A DNA stretch of 64,000 bases from Pleurostoma richardsiae (taxonomy: Eukaryota > Ascomycota > Sordariomycetes > Calosphaeriales > Pleurostomataceae): the NCBI GenBank assembly GCA_030052745.1, contig JANBVO010000024.1, positions 372,001 through 436,000 on the forward strand, in the 5' to 3' direction. A program made the translations under genes and the position numbers. How positions within the stretch are numbered: the first letter of the stretch is position 1; each line of letters begins with the position of its first letter. This document shows, in pieces, positions 57,458 to 64,000 of the stretch. The notes below the pieces were generated by a model. The model was not told the origin of the DNA. It saw only the letters and a program-made list of their open reading frames with translations, and searched no databases.

Positions 57458-59687
57458 CTTGCTTTAGGGGACAGTCCGCTGCCACGTACAACAAGGAAGA
57501 TGGCGGCTGCGGGGTTAGTCGTTATCAAGACTGTGCTTGACTGTGGGTGAGTTAAGTGTTGCTTGTGAGGGCTGTTCTGGCTTTTGCAGGGAGAGTCGAT
57601 TTTCGCCGAAGGCCTGGGATATAGTTGGAAAAAGAAGATGGAAGGAGATATAGAGGAGCGAGAGCTATTTGGCGACCTGCGTCAAGCAGAAGTACTATAT
57701 CGGAATTATACTAAGACAATAGAAAGATTGTGAAAAGAACCGTCGACACCATGGCCGACTGCTGTTGTTGGTTGAACAATAGAGCCTGACAAAGGGAACT
57801 GTAGACGGGAGATGAATGAACAAGCGAGGAGGAGGGATGGGCAATTCTTTAATAGCACCCAAAAGAAAGCAGCTCCATTGTCCAGAGAGTCCATGACTGA
57901 ATAGAACACGCAGCGTGGACGGAGAACTGAAGTCTGGTCCCGCCCGGGGACGCCCTTTGATCCCACCCCGTTTCGCATTGAAGGAAACATTTGCGGGCGC
58001 CCCTGGGCCAATGGATTCGCTGGCGCGGACGTGCTTCAGAGCTCTCCCAGAACGGACTTGAGACGAGTGCGGCAGCCGCACAGAGACAAGAGACAAGAGA
58101 AGAACAAAGAGACCGCGCGGGCCAGTCGGTCAGGAGATCCAAGCGTTTCATGGGCCTCTTGCGGGCGCGGCCTCTTGCGAGTTCTTCTCGGGGGGCCCCT
58201 TGCTATCACCGGTCGGTGGGACAGCGCGCATAAGTTGGCGATGGGGGCGACCGATGGAGGTGACGAGGGGCCGAGTCACTCGACTGCGACGCTGCCTTGC
58301 GGGGTCACAGGCCAGTCATCTGGCGCCGACGCGTCCAGAACAGATCTGCTCCCAAGCATGCGCGTGCTCTGTTTGACTCTCTCGGATGATCCCACGCTCA
58401 GACAGTCAGTTAGCATCGATAGAGGGCGGGACGTGGCAGTTGGATGCCGCTGCACCTCGCCGACGATCAGAAAGGATATTTTCCCGGCAGCGAAGCCAGC
58501 GAGCATCTTCGTCCAATGAATCCCTGCGGAAGATTCACACGGGAAGAAGGGCCAGACGATCGGAGAATGGTCGAGCGCTGCCGCACCGTCAAACCACCTT
58601 CATGTCGGGACTTCCATGCGGCTTCGATTGGATCAGCGATGCCGTCCCGCGGTTTCAGGCCAATTTAGCCCTCCCGCGGCCACCCAACCGCACCCGCGCA
58701 CTTTCGTGGTGCCCAACCCTGGCGGGCCTACCAGAGTCGCTGTCACCTACGGATGTCGCTCGACTCCGATTCCGTCAAGAGCAGAACAGTTGGAGAATGG
58801 CAACGACGGAAGGCTACTTAGATAGCGTATCGAACATAGAGCGGAGAACAGATGATCTTCTCGCAGTATAATCCGGGGTGATGCTCCCATCCCGAGGGTA
58901 CATGGCCGGCCGTGAAATTCTCCAGTTGATATCATTCTTGATACCTTAGGTACTGTACCTAACCCGGATGCTCAACGGCTATGTACTGTACAATGCGGTC
59001 CTCATCCACGGGAAACTCTTCCCAGGGACGGCTTAAAAGGGTAAATGCCAATTCCACAAAACCCGGACAATGAACACCACGTTAGCCGTCCTTCACCTCC
59101 TGTCCTCTGTCCACGAACCAAATCCAGGACCTGTACGACTCAGAGGAAAGAAAGGATCACGCCCCTAAACCCGGCGGAAGCGACGCGCCCTCGTCAGACG
59201 AGCTCTCTAAGCGCGGGCAAAAGAGTGCTCTGGAGGACACAACGCAACGACACCGCGGCTGGCGACTCCCTTAATATTTCCTGAAATAGACGAGATTAGA
59301 CGCCTGGATGCTTGTACGGAGAATCGTTGGTACAGAATTGACTATTTTCAGAGACGTGGTAATATTAGTCGTTCATGAGTGTAAGCGCCATAGACTCCCG
59401 CCAATGGATCAAGCGTCTAGGAGACGGGCGCCTTGTCGAGGGAACGAAGCCAGACAACTACACTTTCGCATTCGTCATCAATCTGGGACATCTACAATGG
59501 GAACAGCAGAGCAGAGAACCAGAGCGACGAGTGCAAATCAAATCAGCCCATTTTCCCTTTCACAGCTATGCACAGCGCGTCTAAGGACTCCGCATCTAGA
59601 TAGACCAAAACTACATGTGTCATCTTATATCCAGCAACAGACAGATCAAGCTCTAGCATCACCGTCGCCTGTCTATGCACGTTCCTT
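57458..59687. other. Intergenic, no gene seen
   Basis: About 2.2 kb lies between two minus-strand genes. Plus-strand frames at 58031-58519 and 58386-58871 are unrecognised and overlap. A 17-bp inverted repeat lies at 58946-58962. Confidence 0.5.
58946..58962. repeat. 17-bp inverted repeat TTAGGTAC-T-GTACCTAA
   Basis: Two perfect 8-bp arms flank a single T. It belongs to the GTAC/CCTAGG palindrome family of this window. Confidence 0.9.
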
Positions 59688-62310
59688 CTATACTACAAGC
59701 CCCCCCTCCAGGGCCTCGTCCCGCTCGAGGCGCTCCAGCCCAGTGCAGACGGCGCCGTACACCCGCAGCGGCACCGCCACCTCGAAGCTCTCGCAAGCAA
59801 GGTTCTCCGCCGCCACGAGAACCAGGCCACCGCGCTCGTCACGCGACATCTCCTCAAGCAGAGGGTGCGGCCCTTGCGTGTGCCGCAGGTCCAGCGTCCG
59901 CATATCCTGGTTGCGCTCCTGACCGTCTTCGCTTTCTCCCTCGGGAGATCGGTCATCCTGTGCCGGGACTACGAACTCGAGTCTGATCTTCCATTCCAGG
60001 CTGACTCCGCTTGTGACGAACTCCGGAGTCGCAGAGATCGGGATAGTAGGGGCGAAGACGGTCCGTCGAGCGAAAAGTGTCGCTTCGGAAGATGAGACGT
60101 AGACCTTCCTTGATGCCCGGTGAATGCTGGCCTCCGAGCGAAGTGCGAGGCTCGGGTCGACCCGCTCGGCCGTCTCGAGCGCTGAGTGCACGGCATAGCA
60201 GGGTATCTCAGCGCCGGTAAAGTCGATCGCCATCGTGACTACCTCGCCGAGCCGGTATGCAGGGCGTGCCAGCATGACGACGCCGACCCGGCGACCATTT
60301 CGAGCAATTTCAAACCGATTCGCGGACTGCTGGCCGTCCGCGGTTAGATTGCTCCGTAGAATAGCGAGGTCGATTGCGTCCTTCGCTGCAGTCGCCTCCT
60401 CGAAAACCGACGGTCTCCTAGAGCTCGGCATCGCCGTAGGTGAGAGGAGGCCGCCACCAGACCCCTGCCTTTGTTGGTTGAGCAACTCATCGACGTAAGA
60501 CAAGAAGCCATTCAGGGTTGAGGCTGACTGAGCCGCCTGGCCCTGTTTATGACTTGAGTCGATCGCCGAGGCGCTGCTGTCCACGCTCCTCACCCTCGCC
60601 TGATCCCTTAGGAGTACGTATGGCGACATGAGGTCGTGTCCTAAGATCTCGCCGTGGCCGTTGACGCTGCCAAGCACCCTGAACGGCACTTCGATAGATT
60701 TGACTTGCTGTTCCTTAGCACCACCAGGTCGTTGCGTGCCAATGACCAGACTGTACGATATCTTCATCGACTTTCCACGATGAGTAGGCGGTAAGCCTTT
60801 GGGTAGTCCGAAGGAGTATTCGAAACTCTTGCTGTCACCGGGTCCAAGCTGCAGGTCGACGAACAAGATAGATTGTGGCGTAGACAATAACGGCACAGCT
60901 TTTGAACTGGCAATGCCTCGCATGTCTTTGATGCTGCTCAGTTCCCCACCTCCCAATAGCTCTCCCAGGGAATTCGTGATGTTGCCCCATCCAAACCCGC
61001 GAAGCAAACCACTATCCCGCCTTGATGTTTCGACGCCGATAACGCCACCCCCTTGGCCGCCGAGGACAGCTTTCCTCTTGACCTGCTCGAATGGTCCTAG
61101 GCTGACGAGTGACCCGTCTAAGGTGAAAGAACCCTGAATTTGGGCATAGCCCATCATCAATGACTCCGGGACTTTAGCCTTCTGCGGCGAGAGGTTCGAC
61201 CTCTGGCGTAGATGCGGAGCCCGCCCTTGGCTCCTCAGTGGTTGGTGCGTTACATATTCCGACGCCAAGGTCTCCGTTGAGTTATTACTCATGGAGTAGA
61301 ACTCCCCACTGCTCCTTGGTGTCCCCGCAACGCTTGTAGTTGACAGAACCCTTGCCGATGGTGCCGCAGCTTGTTCATTGATGGTTGGTATTGGGTCTTT
61401 GGCTCGCATGGGCAGGCTGGCTGTGTCGCCGGACGGTGAGAGAGGACTCATCAAACTGTCGTCGTTCGATTCGCGTGCTATTCCTCGTGCCTCCGACAGT
61501 GGTGACTGGGCCATAGGGAACTTAAAATCCGGAACCCTATCAGGACCTAGTCTTGGTGAACTCGTGTAGCCCATTCCAGGTGTATTAGGCACCGTCGAGG
61601 CCCCAGACGGGCGTCCTCTGGCTGAGTTCCTATCCGGCGGATAAGATGCATTGAAGAGCGGAGAGCTCTGTTGATTAAACGGTCGTTGAGGATGTGATGC
61701 TGTAGTCAAGTCAGCGATTGTGATAACACTAGGAGCTGCAGCATCTCCGGTGCTTACCAGACCGTGGTCCATTCAGGACTGGGCTGCGAGGAACAATCTG
61801 TAGACTCGACGCCCGAGCATGGCCGCGAGTAGGTCTCTTGCTCGAACTAGCATTGCCAGGATGGTGCCCGTCAGCGGAACTGACGGAGCCTATGGAGACG
61901 ATAGAGACAGATCGTCGATGGCTATGGCCATTCCTCGCCTGACTGTCCGCGGAATTCGGAGGCGGACCCCATGCGATCGAGCCTGCCCTGCTGCGCGAGG
62001 TCTTGGATGGCACGCTTAGTGATAAAGTCGACCGATGGCCACGAGCCGCGGACGTCGAAGGCGGTGGGGCCAAGCCGCCGGACGCTCTCGATCGGTGCTG
62101 TGCATGGAGAGGAGAGACTTGTCGGGAGCGGTCGGCGCTCTGCTGCCGGGATTGTTGCAGAAGGGGGTTCAGTTGCTGGAGTGGCCCGGGGCTCTGGACT
62201 GTAGCGACATTCTTGAAGGTGATGGTGCACTTGACCTCCTCGCCAGCGAAGACGGTTTGGTCGTGCCAGCGAACGAAGACGCGGATGTTGCTGGGACCGT
62301 CTAGCGACAT
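59688..62310 (-). CDS. rgp1: Rgp1, subunit of the Ric1-Rgp1 Rab GEF
   Basis: Golgi-associated protein that with Ric1 activates the Rab GTPase Ypt6 for retrograde traffic. Exons 62310-61758 and 61699-59688 across a 58-nt intron give 854 aa. The N-terminus, IRVFVRWHDQTVFAGEEVKC, is the arrestin-like first strand block typical of Rgp1. A long Ser/Arg/Pro-rich insert (about 45-370) follows, interrupted by SPQKAKVPESLMMGYAQIQG, which restores the conserved fold. Further family stretches are VDLQLGPGDSKSFEYSFGLP, MKISYSLVIGTQRPGG, RSVDSSASAID and, near the end, SFEVAVPLRVYGAV. The much shorter yeast homologue lacks most of the disordered insert. The ATG at 62310 is the first in frame. Confidence 0.9.
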
Positions 62311-62727
62311 GATTAGGCTCCTTCGAGGCGAAGGAGATACGGGAAAGAGGTCATGAACTCCGCTCCAACATGGCTATCACCGAGCATGTTGCGGCTGCAA
62401 GCGGCTTCCCCAGGGCGCAGCCAATGTTCGGGTCGAGCTCCAAGAGGCTGCTGGGGGAGATGGGGATGATGCTGCTCCACGGTGACTGGCCAGGCGCCTT
62501 GCCTTTGTCAGTGGTTGGTGTGTCCTCAAATGCCTGAGGCATCAACGGTAGCTCCTGCGCTGTGCAGCTCTGTAGAGGTACTCCGTATAGTTGAAGCACG
62601 TGGTCTGGGTACAGTACCTGTGCACTTACACGGCCGAGTACCTTATCCCAGGAGAAGTTAAATGAGGTACCCTACCTTACTTTATCTATCACCAGAGCAT
62701 GTCTGTACCAACCTAAGCTAGGTACCT

Positions 62728-62737
62728 ACCTAGGTAC
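62728..62737. repeat. 10-bp palindrome TACCTAGGTA
   Basis: Perfect inverted repeat within a longer AGGTACC/TACCTAGGTACC cluster. Confidence 0.85.
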
Positions 62738-62994
62738 CAAGGTAAGGTAGTCTCGTTGAATTACGCTGTCAAAAGACCCTTTATATGTTCCGAGGATGGC
62801 TTAAACAATCCCTAAGCATCTGACGTACCTTACTCAAGTGCCTTCAGTCTGTGAGAGTAGGCAAGGCGAGGTACCTCGACTCCCACTACTTGCTTCACAT
62901 CATGCAACATCTACAGATAAGGGGAGAGCCCTGCAGTTACACACGGCTGCTGAGGGTGCGGAAGACTGGAAATAGACGGTAAATGTGAGGTACC

Positions 62995-63006
62995 TACCTA
63001 GGTAGT
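62995..63006. repeat. 12-bp palindrome CTACCTAGGTAG
   Basis: Perfect inverted repeat directly following a GGTACCTAC string. Confidence 0.85.
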
Positions 63007-63433
63007 CGATAGTCCTTATATCAGGTACCTGAGGTACCTACATTATATCTCTTGGGGGCGCCTGCAGCCTTTGGGCTCCTTCCCGTGTCGAGGCTGAACA
63101 GACTCGAAAGTTTCCATCGAGTACCTGAGTACCACTGAAACGTGCAGCTCCTTCCTATTGCTGTCTGTGCATATTAGCCTGTGATACCTCCTACAGTTAG
63201 GACGCCTCTGCCACCAACAATCACAGCTCTTCCTCCACCTGTCTTTGTGTCCACCTTATGGAAGATACCAACCTTCACGTACCTGCCTGAGCGCTGAGGC
63301 ACCAACGTGTATCCTCGAGACTACGCAGTCACCTTTCCCGTCGCCGCCAGTATAAGGTGTACCTGGCGTTGAAGAGGGCTAGGCCAGGCACCTGGGCCAT
63401 TCTTTGGATCGACCTGGACCACATGACCTAAGG

Positions 63434-63443
63434 TACCTAGGTA
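63434..63443. repeat. 10-bp palindrome TACCTAGGTA
   Basis: Perfect inverted repeat about 165 bp upstream of the DUF7918 start codon. Confidence 0.85.
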
Positions 63444-63609
63444 GACACTTCAGTGGGTGACTGAACCTACCTAAGTAGGTAGATACCGAGATATCTACCA
63501 TCCTGCCCAGAGTGCGGCAACATCGCCTGTTTCGATGTTGACACCCAGCAAGAATCCGCAACGCCCTGGTCTTCAGCTCATCAGGCACCACTAGAAGCAT
63601 CCTGAGACC

Positions 63610-64000
63610 ATGGCTGTCATCGACGAGCTGGGTCTTAAGGTGGCCATCAACATCAACGGCGCGCCAGCCGCCGAGTACCCAGACCCGGAGCACTCGACAG
63701 ACACAGAAGGGGAGGCAGCAGTCCCAACAGCCCGTCGCTACGTTCAATGCGTTGACAATGCCGCATTCAGTATTTTTTGCCAGATCGACGAGAATCATGA
63801 ATGGATGCGGCAGGACAAGAACAACCGTTTGGTCTTTTGCGTCGTCATAGATGGCATGCGGGCTAACTCGTGCGTCTGTTCACGGGAGACATTGCGACCT
63901 CTGGAATATGGACAGGCGCGAACTGTGTTGGAGATCGCCCATACAAGATGCTTCGATAAAGAAACAGGCATGGACATCCAGCGCGAATTTCAGTTCTCTC
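63610..64000 (+). CDS. DUF7918-type fungal protein, 5' part (runs off right edge)
   Basis: The frame opens with an ATG in good context (ACCATGG) and stays open for 130 codons to the window edge. The product starts MAVIDELGLKVAINI-NGAPAAEYPDP and continues with RRYVQCVDNAAFSIFCQID and LVFCVVIDGMRANS. This arrangement (a MAV-x-DE opening, a short beta strand, an acidic YPDP stretch, then a Y-x-C/E-x-x-D-x-A-x-F block) is what I know from the DUF7918 proteins found widely in filamentous fungi; their role is unknown. The missing 3' part should carry the rest of the beta-rich domain. A 139-codon antisense frame at 63379-63798 overlaps it and is treated as a shadow. Confidence 0.83.
   Translation, partial: MAVIDELGLKVAININGAPAAEYPDPEHSTDTEGEAAVPTARRYVQCVDNAAFSIFCQIDENHEWMRQDKNNRLVFCVVIDGMRANSCVCSRETLRPLEYGQARTVLEIAHTRCFDKETGMDIQREFQFS

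Larger units (their letters stand above)
62311..63609. promoter_or_regulatory. Divergent promoter region rich in CCTAGG/GGTACC palindromes
   Basis: This is the 1.3 kb between rgp1 and the DUF7918 gene. GTACCT/AGGTAC strings recur many times between 62575 and 63490, including TACCTAGGTA at 62728-62737 and 63434-63443 and CTACCTAGGTAG at 62995-63006. No gene was seen. Whether the motifs bind a protein or are remnants of a small repeat cannot be told. Confidence 0.55.

Noticed and set aside
63379-63798. 139-codon minus-strand frame
   Set aside because: It is antisense to the DUF7918-type gene start, which has the better start context and a recognisable product.

Overview
The window is nuclear DNA of a filamentous ascomycete (Pezizomycotina, most likely a Sordariomycete). 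The evidence is short spliceosomal introns (mostly 54-160 nt) with GTRAGT donors and CTAAC/CTAAT-like branch sites, GC-rich coding sequence, compact genes on both strands separated by 1-7 kb of non-coding DNA, and fungus-specific families (Zn2Cys6 regulator, GH128 wall enzyme, LtrA-like membrane protein, DUF7918 protein). No bacterial, phage, plasmid, CRISPR or rRNA features were seen, and no intact transposon was recognised.

Layout, left to right: a possible gene end on the minus strand at the left edge (1-370); tad3, a tRNA wobble deaminase subunit (863-2205, -); a bifunctional 6-phosphofructo-2-kinase/fructose-2,6-bisphosphatase (5467-7689, +); an LtrA-like multipass membrane protein with one GC-AG intron (8658-10986, +); an unrecognised conserved-looking protein (11279-12388, -); a Zn2Cys6 transcription factor (13193-14989, -); trm9, a tRNA wobble-uridine methyltransferase with low-complexity insertions (16559-17833, +); a Myb/SANT regulator (19270-20782, -) followed by a 7.6 kb gene-poor stretch; tubulin-folding cofactor B (28384-29515, +); a transmembrane RING-H2 ubiquitin ligase (32668-34394, +); a gene-poor stretch with a tRNA-like Pol III unit and possible gene relics (34.4-39.2 kb); an eleven-exon seven-helix membrane protein (39206-41124, +); a secreted GH128 glucanase-like protein (42312-43538, -); a Gfo/Idh/MocA oxidoreductase (48141-49493, -); an aldo/keto reductase (50971-52076, +); pcf11, an mRNA 3'-end factor (52872-55291, -); a DUF7598-like tetraspan protein (56546-57457, -); rgp1, a Golgi Rab GEF subunit (59688-62310, -); and the 5' part of a DUF7918-type gene running off the right edge (63610-64000, +).

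The genes do not form a pathway cluster. Most are housekeeping or signalling genes: tRNA wobble modification (tad3, trm9), glycolytic control (PFK2/FBPase2), tubulin folding, mRNA 3' processing, vesicle traffic and ubiquitin ligation, mixed with regulators and membrane or secreted proteins. Exon joins were worked out by hand from splice consensus and reading phase. Each spliced model listed totals a whole number of codons.

The most distinctive non-coding signal is a family of short GTAC/CCTAGG-type palindromes (ACCTAGGT, GGTACC, TTAGGTAC and relatives) scattered through intergenic DNA. They are densest at 62.6-63.5 kb. Other points of interest are the missing ATG of the Myb gene, a possible mitochondrial leader on the aldo/keto reductase, and a candidate Pol III transcript near 35.6 kb.
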